NCBI GenBank assembly: GCA_016865015.1
Contig: CP018226.1
Coordinates: 899,001-963,000, forward strand
Reading direction: 5' to 3'
From: Rhizobiales bacterium IMCC20636
GTDB taxonomy: Bacteria > Pseudomonadota > Alphaproteobacteria > Rhizobiales > GCA-2746425
DNA length: 64,000 nt
The notes below the pieces were generated by a model. It searched no databases. It was not told the DNA's origin and saw nothing but the letters and a program-made list of their open reading frames with translations. The translations under genes and the position numbers were made by a program. Positions 27,699 through 37,133 of the stretch are shown in pieces. The stretch's first letter is position 1, and each line of letters starts with the position of its first letter.

Positions 27699-29877
27699 AG
27701 TCACCCAACTTTCACTGCGCTACGGACAGCATCTGGCCCTTGATGCTGTCTCGATGCAGGCAGAAGAGGGTGCCATGGTGGCGATCCTTGGTGCCAATGG
27801 CGCTGGAAAATCCTCACTGCTGGGTGCCATTGGCGGGCGAGTGCGACCGGAATCGGGTACGATCCGGTATCGGGATGAGGACCTTCTGGCTTTGCCGCAA
27901 CATGAATTGGTCGAGCGCGGGATTGCGTTGGTGCCCGAGGGACGCGGTATTTTTCCCGGTCTCAGCGTTGCCGATAATCTGGCGCTGGGCGCGCGGCCTC
28001 GCCGGGCCCAGGCCCGTGCCGGGTCGATGCGTGATGAGGTTTTTGCGCTGTTCCCGAAGCTGGCCGAGCGGCAGAGGCAAATTGCGGGCACCATGTCGGG
28101 GGGCGAGCAACAGATGGTGGCCATCGGACGTGCGCTGATGTCGGCACCGGATTTGTTGCTGCTGGATGAGCCATCGCTGGGTCTTGCACCAATTTTGGTG
28201 CAGGAGGTGTTTGCTGCGCTTGGCCGCATTCGCGCTATGGGCCTGACAATAGTGATCGTCGAGCAGAATGCACGCGCGACTCTGGCCCTGGCCGAGCGCG
28301 CCTATTTGATCGAGGCAGGGCGGATCACCGGATCCGGCACTGCGGAAAGCCTTCGGACCAATCCTGCGGTCGTGCGTGCCTTTCTGGGTGGCGCAGCGGT
28401 TGCAAAGAGCAAAAAGGATATTTTTATGGAAAGCGTGAACCTTTATATAAATGGCAGCCATGTTACGGCGACGGACGACAAGCGCTTCACCCGGGAAAAC
28501 CCGGTGAGCGGAGAGGTTGTGACCGAAGCTGCAGCCGCAAGTCCGGCGGATGCAATTGCTGCTGTCGATGCTGCAGCGAAAGCTTTTCCGGCCTGGTCGG
28601 CCACCGGTCCTGGCGAACGACGCGCGAAATTGCTGGCCGCAGCCGAAAATCTCAAGGCACGCGCCGATGACATTGTTGCTGCGATGAAGGACGAGATTGG
28701 AGCGACCGAGGGCTGGGCACGGTTCAATGTGATGCTGGCAGCGGACATGCTGGTGGAAGCGGGTGCACTGACCACGCAGATCAAGGGTGAGATCGTGCCA
28801 TCAAACCGTCCCGGCTCGACCGCTTTTGCAACGCGTCAGCCTGCTGGTGTGGTGTTGGCAATGGCGCCCTGGAATGCGCCGGTGATTCTGGGCGTGCGCG
28901 CAATCGCGACGCCGCTGGCCTGCGGCAACACGGTGGTGATGAAGAGTTCGGAGCTCTGCCCGCGCGTTCATGCATGTATCATTGAAGCGGTGGCCGAGGC
29001 GGGATTCCCGGACGGGGTGCTGAATGCCATCTCGAACGCTCCGGATGATGCGCCGGAGATTGTCGAGACTCTGATTGCGCATCCGGCAGTGCGTCGGGTG
29101 AACTTCACCGGCTCAACCCGGGTGGGCAAGGTGATCGGGCAGTTGTCGGCCCGTTACCTGAAACCCGCACTTCTGGAACTGGGCGGCAAGGCACCGATGA
29201 TCGTGTTGGAGGATGCCGATATTGACGCCACGGTTTCTGCTGCAGCATTTGGTGCCTACATGAATCAGGGGCAGATCTGCATGTCGACAGAGCGGATCAT
29301 CACTGTGGGTGCGGCGGGGGATGCGTTTGTCGCGGCCTTTGCCGAAAAGGTGGCAAGCCTGAGTGCCGGTGATCCGCGCGATGGCAGCCAGCCCCTGGGG
29401 TCTTTGGTCACCGAGGTTGCAGCGAACCGGGTGCGCGAGCTAATCGCAGATGCGCTCGGCAAGGGGGCTGAACTGATCGCAGGTGGCGGCGGCGATGGAA
29501 CCATACTGAACGCTGCAGCGCTGGACCATGTGACGCCGGATATGCGGCTGTATTCCGAAGAAAGTTTCGGCCCTGTAGCCGCGATCATCCGTGCCGCGTC
29601 GGTGGATGAGGCCGTGCGCATTGCCAATGACAGCGAGTTTGGCCTCTCGTCAGCCGTGTTCGGGCGCGATACGATGCAGGCGCTTGCGGTTGCCCGGCGG
29701 ATCGAAAGCGGCATCTGCCATGTCAATGGACCCACTGTGCATGATGAAGCACAGATGCCGTTTGGCGGTGTGAAATCCTCCGGTTATGGCCGGTTTGGAG
29801 GCTCGTGGGGCATTGCGGAGTTTACCGAACTCCGATGGATCACCCTGCAGGACGGGCCGCTGCATTACCCGATCTGA
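27691..29877 (+). CDS. LivF ATPase fused in frame to aldehyde dehydrogenase
   Basis: One open frame of 728 codons joins two complete proteins. Residues 1-235 form a LivF ATPase: Walker A GANGAGKSS, LVPEGRGIFPGLSV, signature MSGGEQQMVAIGRAL, Walker B LLLLDEPSLGLAP, VEQNARATL. A short linker (GGAAVAKSKKDIF) leads to residue 246, the ATG of a 483-residue ALDH. No stop codon separates them. LivF normally ends near 235 residues. Either a real fusion is made, or the stop was lost and the ALDH is still mostly made from its internal start, which has AAAGGA 7 bases upstream. A sequencing error hiding a stop is possible but would need a base substitution or a compensated frameshift. Confidence 0.8.
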   Translation: MLEVTQLSLRYGQHLALDAVSMQAEEGAMVAILGANGAGKSSLLGAIGGRVRPESGTIRYRDEDLLALPQHELVERGIALVPEGRGIFPGLSVADNLALGARPRRAQARAGSMRDEVFALFPKLAERQRQIAGTMSGGEQQMVAIGRALMSAPDLLLLDEPSLGLAPILVQEVFAALGRIRAMGLTIVIVEQNARATLALAERAYLIEAGRITGSGTAESLRTNPAVVRAFLGGAAVAKSKKDIFMESVNLYINGSHVTATDDKRFTRENPVSGEVVTEAAAASPADAIAAVDAAAKAFPAWSATGPGERRAKLLAAAENLKARADDIVAAMKDEIGATEGWARFNVMLAADMLVEAGALTTQIKGEIVPSNRPGSTAFATRQPAGVVLAMAPWNAPVILGVRAIATPLACGNTVVMKSSELCPRVHACIIEAVAEAGFPDGVLNAISNAPDDAPEIVETLIAHPAVRRVNFTGSTRVGKVIGQLSARYLKPALLELGGKAPMIVLEDADIDATVSAAAFGAYMNQGQICMSTERIITVGAAGDAFVAAFAEKVASLSAGDPRDGSQPLGSLVTEVAANRVRELIADALGKGAELIAGGGGDGTILNAAALDHVTPDMRLYSEESFGPVAAIIRAASVDEAVRIANDSEFGLSSAVFGRDTMQALAVARRIESGICHVNGPTVHDEAQMPFGGVKSSGYGRFGGSWGIAEFTELRWITLQDGPLHYPI
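28426..29877 (+). CDS. aldehyde dehydrogenase (possible internal-start product)
   Basis: This is the second half of the fused frame, listed separately because ATG 28426 has a good ribosome site (AAAAAGGA) and starts exactly where ALDH homology begins (MESVNLYING). Motifs: APWNAPVILG, FTGSTRVGK, LELGGKAPMIVLEDADI, catalytic Cys in NQGQICMSTERI, EESFGPVA, and QMPFGGVKSSGYGRFGG. The last motif and overall look resemble vanillin/benzaldehyde-type dehydrogenases. It may oxidise an aldehyde made from the imported compound. Confidence 0.6.
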   Translation: MESVNLYINGSHVTATDDKRFTRENPVSGEVVTEAAAASPADAIAAVDAAAKAFPAWSATGPGERRAKLLAAAENLKARADDIVAAMKDEIGATEGWARFNVMLAADMLVEAGALTTQIKGEIVPSNRPGSTAFATRQPAGVVLAMAPWNAPVILGVRAIATPLACGNTVVMKSSELCPRVHACIIEAVAEAGFPDGVLNAISNAPDDAPEIVETLIAHPAVRRVNFTGSTRVGKVIGQLSARYLKPALLELGGKAPMIVLEDADIDATVSAAAFGAYMNQGQICMSTERIITVGAAGDAFVAAFAEKVASLSAGDPRDGSQPLGSLVTEVAANRVRELIADALGKGAELIAGGGGDGTILNAAALDHVTPDMRLYSEESFGPVAAIIRAASVDEAVRIANDSEFGLSSAVFGRDTMQALAVARRIESGICHVNGPTVHDEAQMPFGGVKSSGYGRFGGSWGIAEFTELRWITLQDGPLHYPI

Positions 29878-29891
29878 CGGCGTATTGCATT

Positions 29892-29934
29892 AGGGTTTGC
29901 ACTCAGTACGGCCATCAAATTGAGTGCAGACCCT
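29892..29934. terminator. hairpin between convergent genes
   Basis: A 14-bp stem (AGGGTTTGCACTCA / TGAGTGCAGACCCT, one wobble pair) with a 15-base loop lies between the convergent ALDH and NAD(P)-binding genes. It has no long T-run on either side, but its place fits a two-way terminator. Confidence 0.6.
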
Positions 29935-29942
29935 CGCTTCGG

Positions 29943-30539
29943 TTAAACCGACTGCATAAGCAGTGTCTTGTCGGCCCAGTCGTCGCTATCGATTGCGTTG
30001 GCCAGGACCGTCGCCACATCGCCGCGGGCGGCTTTGGCTTTGACATCGACATCATCGCCGAACAGCATGTCTCCGGTGCCATCATCATCGGTCAGGGCAA
30101 CCGGACGCAGGATGGCAAAGCTCAGCCCTGATGCCTTGAGGTGTTCGTCAGCGTCGTGTTTGGCCTGCAGGTAATGCCCCATGTCGCTTTCCGGATCCGG
30201 ATGACCTGCGCCGACACTGCTGAGCATGACAAAGCGCGACACATGCGCCTTGGCAGCCAAATCAATGAGGCGCATGGCCCCGTCACGGTCGATCTTGTCG
30301 GTCATATCCGCACCGGTATCTCCGCCTGAGCCTGCGGCGAAAATGACGGCGTCGCAGCCCTGGCAGACATCGTCCTGTAAATCCGCCAGATCACCGATGC
30401 GCTGTTCTGCCTGTGGGGGCAGTTTGCTGGCGTCTGAGCTTTCGCGGACCAGGGCGATGGGGGCGTGGCCGCGTGATACGAGTTTTTCCATGAGGCGTGT
30501 TCCGGTGCTTCCGGTTGCTCCTGCGACAAGTACTTTCAT
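29943..30539 (-). CDS. NAD(P)-binding NmrA/atypical SDR protein
   Basis: A 198-residue Rossmann protein beginning MKVLVAGATGSTGTRLMEKL, with FVMLSSVGAG in the middle and a SFAILRPVALTDD segment. It resembles the NAD(P)H-binding family with GxxGxxG near the N-terminus and lacks the YxxxK catalytic pair of classical SDRs. Members act as reductases or redox sensors. It is 37 bases downstream of the glutathione S-transferase gene on the same strand. Confidence 0.85.
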   Translation of the reverse strand: MKVLVAGATGSTGTRLMEKLVSRGHAPIALVRESSDASKLPPQAEQRIGDLADLQDDVCQGCDAVIFAAGSGGDTGADMTDKIDRDGAMRLIDLAAKAHVSRFVMLSSVGAGHPDPESDMGHYLQAKHDADEHLKASGLSFAILRPVALTDDDGTGDMLFGDDVDVKAKAARGDVATVLANAIDSDDWADKTLLMQSV

Positions 30540-30576
30540 GAAGCGTTCCTTTTCTTGAAATTCAAAATTGGTGAGG

Positions 30577-31206
30577 CTATGCGGTTTTGGCCGTGAGGTC
30601 AGGTGCCATGGGGCCGGCTGCTATGACTGCAGCCTGATAGCCCGGTTGCTGTTGCAGATCGTGCCAGTAGGTTTTGATGCGCGGGGCGTCGTCAAGGAAC
30701 CCCATGGCGTCCAAATTGGCCAACAGGTAGGAAAATTGTATGTCAGCCAGAAAGGCCGTATCTCCGAAGAGCAGCCCGGATGGCTGCAAATTCTGTGCGA
30801 CATATTCGAGATGAGTGCGCATTGCGGCAAACGCTGCATCGGAAGGCTCTTCCCCGCTGAATCCGGGTAGCAGAAGTCCCATGCTGACTTCTGCGAATGA
30901 GCTTTCCACATAATCGAGGAGTTCTTCATGGTGGACGTGCTGCAGCGTCCCCGGCGTGGGTCGGTGGGTCTCGTCGCCGAATTTATCTGCCAGATAGCGC
31001 AGACAAGTCGCGGATTCGGCGATCTTCAGATCCTTGTCTTCGATGACGGGCGACTTGCCCAGCGGATGGATCTTTTGAAGCGCGGCGGGTGCCCGGAACT
31101 GGTCGGTGCGTCGATACTGCACCAGCTTGTAGGGCGCGTGCATATCTTCCATCAACCAGACCAGCCGGATGGCACGGGAATAGGCAAGGCAGTGTATGGT
31201 GATCAT
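30577..31206 (-). CDS. glutathione S-transferase
   Basis: About 209 residues. The N-terminal thioredoxin-like domain starts ITIHCLAYSRAIRLVWLME and includes SPVIEDKDLKIAESATCLRYLADKFGD, the glutathione-binding ES motif. The helical C-terminal domain ends with the usual tail. Start at 31206 is chosen because the family fold starts there; ATGs at 31221 and 31233 are in frame and none has a strong ribosome site. The role is cytosolic conjugation or peroxide detoxification; substrate unknown. Confidence 0.87.
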   Translation of the reverse strand: MITIHCLAYSRAIRLVWLMEDMHAPYKLVQYRRTDQFRAPAALQKIHPLGKSPVIEDKDLKIAESATCLRYLADKFGDETHRPTPGTLQHVHHEELLDYVESSFAEVSMGLLLPGFSGEEPSDAAFAAMRTHLEYVAQNLQPSGLLFGDTAFLADIQFSYLLANLDAMGFLDDAPRIKTYWHDLQQQPGYQAAVIAAGPMAPDLTAKTA

Positions 31207-31289
31207 TGGACGGTCTTTCATTTCAAGAATCATGAATCGCAGAGAGAGCGACGTTTGGCCGAGTTGCGGTGGAAAAAACTGGCCTGAAC

Positions 31290-32666
31290 TCAGGGCAGAT
31301 AAATTGCCTTGGCGTTGACGAATTCCTTCATGCCGAAGCCACCATGTTCGCGGCCAAAGCCGGAATCCTTGACCCCGCCAAACGGCATGTTGGGGTCCGC
31401 TGTGCCAAAAGAGTTGATGCGAACCATGCCGGTGTCGAAATGGTCATGTGCCAGTTTCAACGCCTTGTCTTCGTCCTGGCTAAAGATACCACCACCCAGC
31501 CCGTACCGGCTGTCATTGGCAATGCGCATGGCATCCGCGTCGTCGGTCGCCTTGATGATCGCTGCGACCGGACCAAAGATTTCATCGTCATAGGCTGGGG
31601 ACCCCGGCTTGCAATCAGCCAGCACGGTTGCCGGATAATACTGTCCGGTGCGCTCGGGAGGGGCGCCACCACACAGCAGCTCGGCACCGCCGTCGACACT
31701 TTTGCCCACCTGTTCGCAGATCGTTTCAAACTGCTCGGCGCTTGAAAGCGGCCCCAATTGGGTGCGCTCATCCGTCGGGTTACCCAGACGGATGGATTTC
31801 ATCTGTTCGACAAAAGCTTGGGTAAAGGCATCATAGACAGCTTCGGTCACGACAAAGCGTTTGGCCGATACGCAGGTTTCGCCATTGTTAAACAAGCGTC
31901 CCTGCACGCTTGTTTTAACGGCCAGTTCGATATCGGCATCTTCAAGAACCAAATAGGCATCGTTCGAGCCCAGCTCCAAAACTGATTTCTTCAGGTTTTT
32001 GGATGCCATCTGTCCGATATGGCGGCCAGCCGCGTCGCTGCCTGTCATCGTCACGCCGCGGACCATATCGTGTTCGATAATGGCGTCAGACACATCGTGG
32101 TCAACGATCACGACGTCAAACAGCCCTCGCGGCAGGCCGGCTTCGAGACAAATATCGCGCAGCATCAGGCCGCTGCCCGTGCAGATGGAAGCGTGTTTCA
32201 AAAGCACGCTGTTACCGGCCATCAAATTGGAGGCCAGCACGCGGACAGGCTGATAGACCGGGAAATTCCATGGTTGAATGCTGTAGATGACGCCGATAGG
32301 GCAATGGGCAACGATGCCATTTTTTTCACCGCCAGAATGGGTACGTTCCTCATCGGCCAGAAGGTCTGGGCCGTGTTCGGCGGTGTATTCGAAAATCTGC
32401 GCGCAGAGTTCAACTTCGGTTTTGCCGTCACGCAGTAATTTGCCGGTTTCCTTTGTCATCAGGCTTGCAAATTCCTCGGCATTTTCGCGCAGCGCGGTGG
32501 CGATATCGCGCAAATAGGGCGCGCGTTCTGCGTGGCTTTTACCGCGCCAGTTCAGAAACGCCGCATGACACTTCTCCATCTTGTCAAAGGCCGCCTCCGA
32601 ACTCATCAGATCATAGCTGGCGATCCTTGCGTCAGTGGCGGGGTTGATGGTGCAGATCTGAGCCAT
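31290..32666 (-). CDS. NAD(P)-dependent succinate-semialdehyde-type dehydrogenase
   Basis: A 458-residue ALDH of the GabD-like short group: MAQICTINPATDARI start, QPWNFPVYQPVRVLA, MTGSDAAGRHIG, LELGSNDAYLVLEDADI with the base Glu, NNGETCVSAKRFVV with the catalytic Cys, EIFGPVAAII and PFGGVKDSGFGREHG. The open frame runs up to 32825, but ATG 32666 (GGAAA upstream) starts at the family N-terminus. Usual role: semialdehyde oxidation in GABA or related degradation. It stands alone here. Confidence 0.88.
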   Translation of the reverse strand: MAQICTINPATDARIASYDLMSSEAAFDKMEKCHAAFLNWRGKSHAERAPYLRDIATALRENAEEFASLMTKETGKLLRDGKTEVELCAQIFEYTAEHGPDLLADEERTHSGGEKNGIVAHCPIGVIYSIQPWNFPVYQPVRVLASNLMAGNSVLLKHASICTGSGLMLRDICLEAGLPRGLFDVVIVDHDVSDAIIEHDMVRGVTMTGSDAAGRHIGQMASKNLKKSVLELGSNDAYLVLEDADIELAVKTSVQGRLFNNGETCVSAKRFVVTEAVYDAFTQAFVEQMKSIRLGNPTDERTQLGPLSSAEQFETICEQVGKSVDGGAELLCGGAPPERTGQYYPATVLADCKPGSPAYDDEIFGPVAAIIKATDDADAMRIANDSRYGLGGGIFSQDEDKALKLAHDHFDTGMVRINSFGTADPNMPFGGVKDSGFGREHGGFGMKEFVNAKAIYLP

Positions 32667-32873
32667 ATGTGCGTTTCCAATGTGTGTTGGTTCAACAGTC
32701 AACGCAAAGGGCACTGGTTCGTTCCATGATGAAAGATGGTGGAGCCCGTCTGGGGCAATAGGCTTGATTTGATGAAAGCTGAACTGAGCTGACGTATAAA
32801 ACGGACACAAAGGGGCGCAAATCACAGCTGTCCCAGGAGACCAGCAGGATTGTTCCGATGATGTCTTGCGGGC

Positions 32874-33485
32874 TTATCGTTCTACGGGCTTGGTCGTTCT
32901 GCGCCTGACATTCAGCATGGCCTGAAGGATGTAGCCAAGGCACAGGCAGAGCATATGTGCTGTATCGGCAATGGCTTCGAAGCTGATCCAGATTTTTGCT
33001 GTGATCAAGAGGACAGCGCCGATCAAAAGCATCCATCGGTGGCGCTGTTTTGCGGCCAGGGCGCCAATCAAACCGAAGCCTCCGGCCGACATTCCCACAT
33101 CGTGGGTCAGCAATTCTGCTTCGCCTGCTGTAACTGGAAGCCCAACGAGCAGGGGCAGCACAATGAAGAGAACCAGCAATGTACCAAGCACGTCGATTGT
33201 GAAAAACACGGCCGCGGCGCGCCATGTGCCTTCGATGGTTTCATAGCAGCCGATCACGACAGCCGCGAAGCAGAGCTGGCGGATAAACATGCCGAAATCA
33301 TGGGACAGGAACGTGCCGGTGATCAGGCGGAACGCGTCCCCGTTCAGGATGCTTTGATGGCTGATGCCCCAGGCTCTGAGCGCTTGAGGCGGGAGCACGC
33401 CGTCAAGGGTCCCGGCCAGCCAATTGGCCGTGACCATGACCAACAGGAAAACCAATGTGAAGGGAATGCGGGAAATCGCGCGCAT
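32874..33485 (-). CDS. rhomboid-family intramembrane serine protease
   Basis: A 203-residue membrane protein with about six hydrophobic segments. FRLITGTFLSHD matches the rhomboid L1/TM2 region. GMSAGGFGLIGALAA places the catalytic Ser133 in a GxSA variant of the GxSG motif, and His177 in ADTAHMLCLCLGY gives the dyad partner. Active-site residues are therefore present, though the Ala for Gly after Ser should be noted. It is the last gene of the envelope operon, 5 bases after the DUF202 gene. Confidence 0.8.
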   Translation of the reverse strand: MRAISRIPFTLVFLLVMVTANWLAGTLDGVLPPQALRAWGISHQSILNGDAFRLITGTFLSHDFGMFIRQLCFAAVVIGCYETIEGTWRAAAVFFTIDVLGTLLVLFIVLPLLVGLPVTAGEAELLTHDVGMSAGGFGLIGALAAKQRHRWMLLIGAVLLITAKIWISFEAIADTAHMLCLCLGYILQAMLNVRRRTTKPVER

Positions 33486-33489
33486 TCAG

Positions 33490-33810
33490 TCAACTGACAT
33501 GCAAGGCAAAGGTCGCCAGAAGCACAAACAATGCGGCGACCAGAAACAATAGCAGCGTGTCCGTTGGTGTGGCGTCGTCCTCAATCATCTCGGCTGCGGC
33601 GATGCGGGCGCGCACACGGCGCATTCTGAGGAAAGCCAGCAGGATTACAACCCCGCTGGCCACCAGCATCAGGACCTCGGTCCAGACCTGCACTTGTCCG
33701 GCACCCAGCCGGGCAGCGGCCATGCCGAAGCCCACGATCGCGATGGCGGTTCGGACCCATGCGAGGAATGTCCGCTCGTTTGCCGAATGGTCTGTAAAGT
33801 TTGCGATCAT
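33490..33810 (-). CDS. DUF202 (YidH-like) small membrane protein
   Basis: A 106-residue protein with the DUF202 signature [25 protein letters not shown] at the N-terminus and three membrane helices (about 20-38, 48-66, 85-104). Function of the family is not known; some members belong to envelope-stress loci. It lies between the mprF and rhomboid genes with gaps of 10 and 4 bases, so co-transcription is almost certain. Confidence 0.92.
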   Translation of the reverse strand: MIANFTDHSANERTFLAWVRTAIAIVGFGMAAARLGAGQVQVWTEVLMLVASGVVILLAFLRMRRVRARIAAAEMIEDDATPTDTLLLFLVAALFVLLATFALHVS

Positions 33811-33820
33811 GTGTGCTCCA

Positions 33821-36409
33821 TCATTTCAACAATCCGACAACGCCACCGGAGATCAGAACATTCACCTCATACAGAATTCGCGGGGCAGCAAGGCCACCAG
33901 GGCTGGCCAGATAATTGGGTGTCCAAACCGGATTCAGCTTCTGCTTGAAACTGCGCAGTCCTTCGAAATGATAAAACTGTTCGCCATGCTCGTAAACGAA
34001 GCTGCCGATCCGGTTCCAGATGGACGCCAGTTGACGATTGTCGATTCCTGAGAATGGCGCTGCCCCAAGGGAAAACCAGTGAAAGCCCTGACTTGTGCCC
34101 CAAAGCATGATTTCTCCAAACAGCGCATCCATTATGTAATTCGGACCGTCCGGATCATAGCGCATCAGATCCAGTGACAATTCGTGCCTGTTTGCCCCCT
34201 GAAAGAGAGTAGCGAATGCACAGATGTCGCCGGATTTGTCACGCAATACGGCATGATCGAAATTCGAGACATAGTCTTCCTCAAATGCACCCAGGGCAAA
34301 GCCTTTTTCTTCGCCCTGCTTGGAGGCCAGCCATTTGTCGGAGATGACCCTGAGGGCCAGCAAGAAGGCCGCCAGCTCTTCTTTCGGTATGATCTGGAAT
34401 GTCAGCCCGTCCCGACCTGCGCGATTGCGTGCCTGCCTAAAATCCTTCTTCGACGAGCCTTCCAGAGTGAAGTTTCGTAAATCGACACGCGCAACCTCTC
34501 CAATCTTGAGAATTGACAGACCCAGATCAAGATATGTTGGCAGAAACAGTGGCGATACAGCATAAAAGGCGCAACGCTTGCCTTCCCGGTCAGCTTTTTC
34601 GCGCAACTGCCAGATAAGGCTGCGACCTGCTTCCGTGTCGCCCACGGGCTCCCCTTTCGAAATTAGAGTCCTGCCGGTATCGCCATAGGCAAGGAAGGCC
34701 TTGCTGTCTTCGGAAATCAGGAACGCCTTGTCCCCCATCAGGGAAATATTCGCCTCGGTGTTTTCGCTGGCTGCAACCAATGTGCGAACGATGTCTGGAA
34801 TGGGTTGATTTCTCAACGGTTTGCTGCGTCCCATCAGAACCGAATTCAACGCGATTCCGGCAAGCACAAGGGCACCGACGAGGCTGGCACGCAGGAAGCG
34901 GGAGGCATCTCCGCGCAGTGCAAAGTCCCACCACAGGGCATCGCGATATTCCACATGGCTGTAGGCAAAGAAGCCGACCCAGGTGACGGCCGCCAACAAT
35001 GCGGCAAGGCTGATGATCCAGGCACTGTTGAGCCGAAACAGTGACGTGCTCTCTACCCTGTAGAAGGCGGATCGAAACACGCCCAGTAGGCTTGCTGTCA
35101 GAATGAGACTGGCCGCCTCTTCCCAGTCCAGTCCTCTGAGCAGCGAGGCGATGATGCCAGCTGCCATAAGGGTCATGGCGATGACCCAGGCGCGATAGAG
35201 CTTTCGATAAAGACCCCGTGAGATCACGATCAGCAAAAGGCCGACAACACTGCCTGCAAGATGGGAGACCTCAATGAAGGGCAAGGGGATCACGTCGCGC
35301 AGAACGCCAAGACGAGCGGTGTCGGCAGGAAGATTGCCAGATACTAGCAACAGGGCTCCGGCCACCAGCGCCACACCGGCCGCCGCCAGTGGAACGACGG
35401 GGCGTGCAAATCGATAGAGCCATGTTGCCGTTTGCGCCGCCGCCCGGCGCTGCCCCACGCCCCACACCAACGCCAGTCCGATGACGGCAATCAGAAAAGG
35501 CAAAAGCGTATAGATCAATCTGTAAAGCAGGAGAGCGGCCAGAACGTCGGAGCGTCCGGCCGCTCCCAGACCGGCAATCAGTGTGGCTTCGAAAACCCCG
35601 AGGCCTGCCGGTGCGTGGCTGAGAATGCCAAATGCAATCGCTCCGATATAGACAACGAAGAAGTAGGGATAGCTCTGCACCAGATCGGCCGGCATCAGAA
35701 CGTAGAGCGTCATGGCAGCGCCGGTGATATCCAGGATGGCAACGATTGTCAGACCACCTGCGAGGCGAACGCCGGGCAGAGCGAAGCTGAAACCTGCAAT
35801 CGACAACCGCCTTGCGCTACGAGACAGCCAAATGTAGAGACCGGCAATCGCCAGAAGCAACACCACACCGATGGCGGTCTCGGTGATGGTGTTGAGCGGC
35901 AAGACTGTCGACAGGCCGCTGGGATGAAGCGTCAGCAGCAGGCCCAGTATCAGCGTCAAGCCCATCCAGAAGGCAACCCACGACGTTGCAATGACCCCTG
36001 AAACGCTGCTCAGATCCAGACCGAGCGCTGCATAAAGACGGTAGCGGACGGCTGTGCCGGTCAGATAGGAGAAGCCCAGCAAATTCGAGATGGCAGAGCC
36101 GCTCGCCCCGGCAAGTCCGGCAATTGTGTCGGGTATCTTGCCCTTTGCCACCGACCGCACTGCAAGGACGTCATAAAACGCGATTGCCAGAAAGCTGAGT
36201 GCGGTCCAGAAAAATGCAAAGCCGAGTGTCTTCCAGGAACTGTGCGCGATGTCGGCCTTGACATCTCTCCAATGCACTTCACTTGCCAGTTTGTGCAGGA
36301 CATAGATGCCAATGGCCACAATCAGAAGCGGTATTGCCAGCCGGGTGACGGGATGTTCAAGAAACCGCGCGAGCCGTGAGGGCGGCAAAGCCGGTTCAGC
36401 GGCGGTCAT
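33821..36409 (-). CDS. mprF: phosphatidylglycerol lysyltransferase/flippase MprF
   Basis: An 862-residue protein with full MprF layout. The N-terminal ~510 residues have about 14 membrane segments and the flippase motifs ([38 protein letters not shown]). The C-terminal cytosolic part (about 540-862) is the GNAT-fold aminoacyltransferase with [24 protein letters not shown]-like [21 protein letters not shown] and [14 protein letters not shown]. It adds lysine (or alanine) from tRNA to phosphatidylglycerol and flips it, lowering surface charge and raising resistance to cationic peptides. The start overlaps the DUF1003 gene by 14 bases. Confidence 0.93.
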   Translation of the reverse strand: MTAAEPALPPSRLARFLEHPVTRLAIPLLIVAIGIYVLHKLASEVHWRDVKADIAHSSWKTLGFAFFWTALSFLAIAFYDVLAVRSVAKGKIPDTIAGLAGASGSAISNLLGFSYLTGTAVRYRLYAALGLDLSSVSGVIATSWVAFWMGLTLILGLLLTLHPSGLSTVLPLNTITETAIGVVLLLAIAGLYIWLSRSARRLSIAGFSFALPGVRLAGGLTIVAILDITGAAMTLYVLMPADLVQSYPYFFVVYIGAIAFGILSHAPAGLGVFEATLIAGLGAAGRSDVLAALLLYRLIYTLLPFLIAVIGLALVWGVGQRRAAAQTATWLYRFARPVVPLAAAGVALVAGALLLVSGNLPADTARLGVLRDVIPLPFIEVSHLAGSVVGLLLIVISRGLYRKLYRAWVIAMTLMAAGIIASLLRGLDWEEAASLILTASLLGVFRSAFYRVESTSLFRLNSAWIISLAALLAAVTWVGFFAYSHVEYRDALWWDFALRGDASRFLRASLVGALVLAGIALNSVLMGRSKPLRNQPIPDIVRTLVAASENTEANISLMGDKAFLISEDSKAFLAYGDTGRTLISKGEPVGDTEAGRSLIWQLREKADREGKRCAFYAVSPLFLPTYLDLGLSILKIGEVARVDLRNFTLEGSSKKDFRQARNRAGRDGLTFQIIPKEELAAFLLALRVISDKWLASKQGEEKGFALGAFEEDYVSNFDHAVLRDKSGDICAFATLFQGANRHELSLDLMRYDPDGPNYIMDALFGEIMLWGTSQGFHWFSLGAAPFSGIDNRQLASIWNRIGSFVYEHGEQFYHFEGLRSFKQKLNPVWTPNYLASPGGLAAPRILYEVNVLISGGVVGLLK

Positions 36410-37133
36410 TCAACCGTTCCTCGAGCAGTTCAATCTGGATTTGCTGCATCTCGGCCAGCTTGTTCCATTGCTGTGCTAGCTGGTGGTCCATCTTCTCGTG
36501 CAACTGGCGGATTTCGAGTTCCGCTTTCAGGTTCACACGGTATTCGTTCTCGGCGCGCAGCCGGTCCTTGCCTTCCTGACGCCGTTGACTCATCATGATG
36601 ATGGGGGCCTGAAGCGCCGCCAGACTGGACAGGACGAGGTTCAGCAAGATGAACGGGTAGGGGTCAAACGGCCGCATCATCAGGCCGATCGCATTCACCG
36701 TGATCCAGATGATCAGTATCATAGTGAACGAGATGATGAACATCCAGCTGCCGCCGAATATGGCCACCTTGTCGGCCATGCGTTCCCCGAAAGTCGCTGC
36801 CTCTTCCGCCTGATCGAGCAGGTTTTGTGACACCAGCTGACCAGATTCAAGGCTTTCGATGACCTGCCGATCCAACGCGGTCAATTCACCGCGCTCTCTC
36901 TCCAGAAGCCCTTCAACATAGGCCCCACGGAATGTGGCCAGATCTGCGCGGCAGATATGCTTGCCGGCTTCCCATCCGGGATAGGCCTCATTGATCAGCT
37001 CTGACACGCCCGGTCGCACCGAGATCCACGCGCGCAGACGGCTGGGCGGAAAAGCCCCCTGACAGACATGACAATGGAGTTTGCCGTCAGGTTTCGCGGC
37101 CAGTTTCCCAGACGGTTTCTCAGACCCGCTCAT
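36396..37133 (-). CDS. DUF1003 membrane protein
   Basis: A 245-residue protein with an N-terminal HCHVCQGAF pair of cysteines, a central DUF1003 core of two membrane helices (WMFIISFTMILIIWITVNAIG; PFILLNLVLSSLAALQAPIIMMSQ) and a charged coiled-coil tail of about 60 residues. ATG at 37133 overlaps the HdeD stop; upstream open frame to 37733 is the hdeD gene read out of frame. Family function is unknown; the two-helix core and coiled coil suggest oligomeric membrane association. Confidence 0.88.
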   Translation of the reverse strand: MSGSEKPSGKLAAKPDGKLHCHVCQGAFPPSRLRAWISVRPGVSELINEAYPGWEAGKHICRADLATFRGAYVEGLLERERGELTALDRQVIESLESGQLVSQNLLDQAEEAATFGERMADKVAIFGGSWMFIISFTMILIIWITVNAIGLMMRPFDPYPFILLNLVLSSLAALQAPIIMMSQRRQEGKDRLRAENEYRVNLKAELEIRQLHEKMDHQLAQQWNKLAEMQQIQIELLEERLNDRR

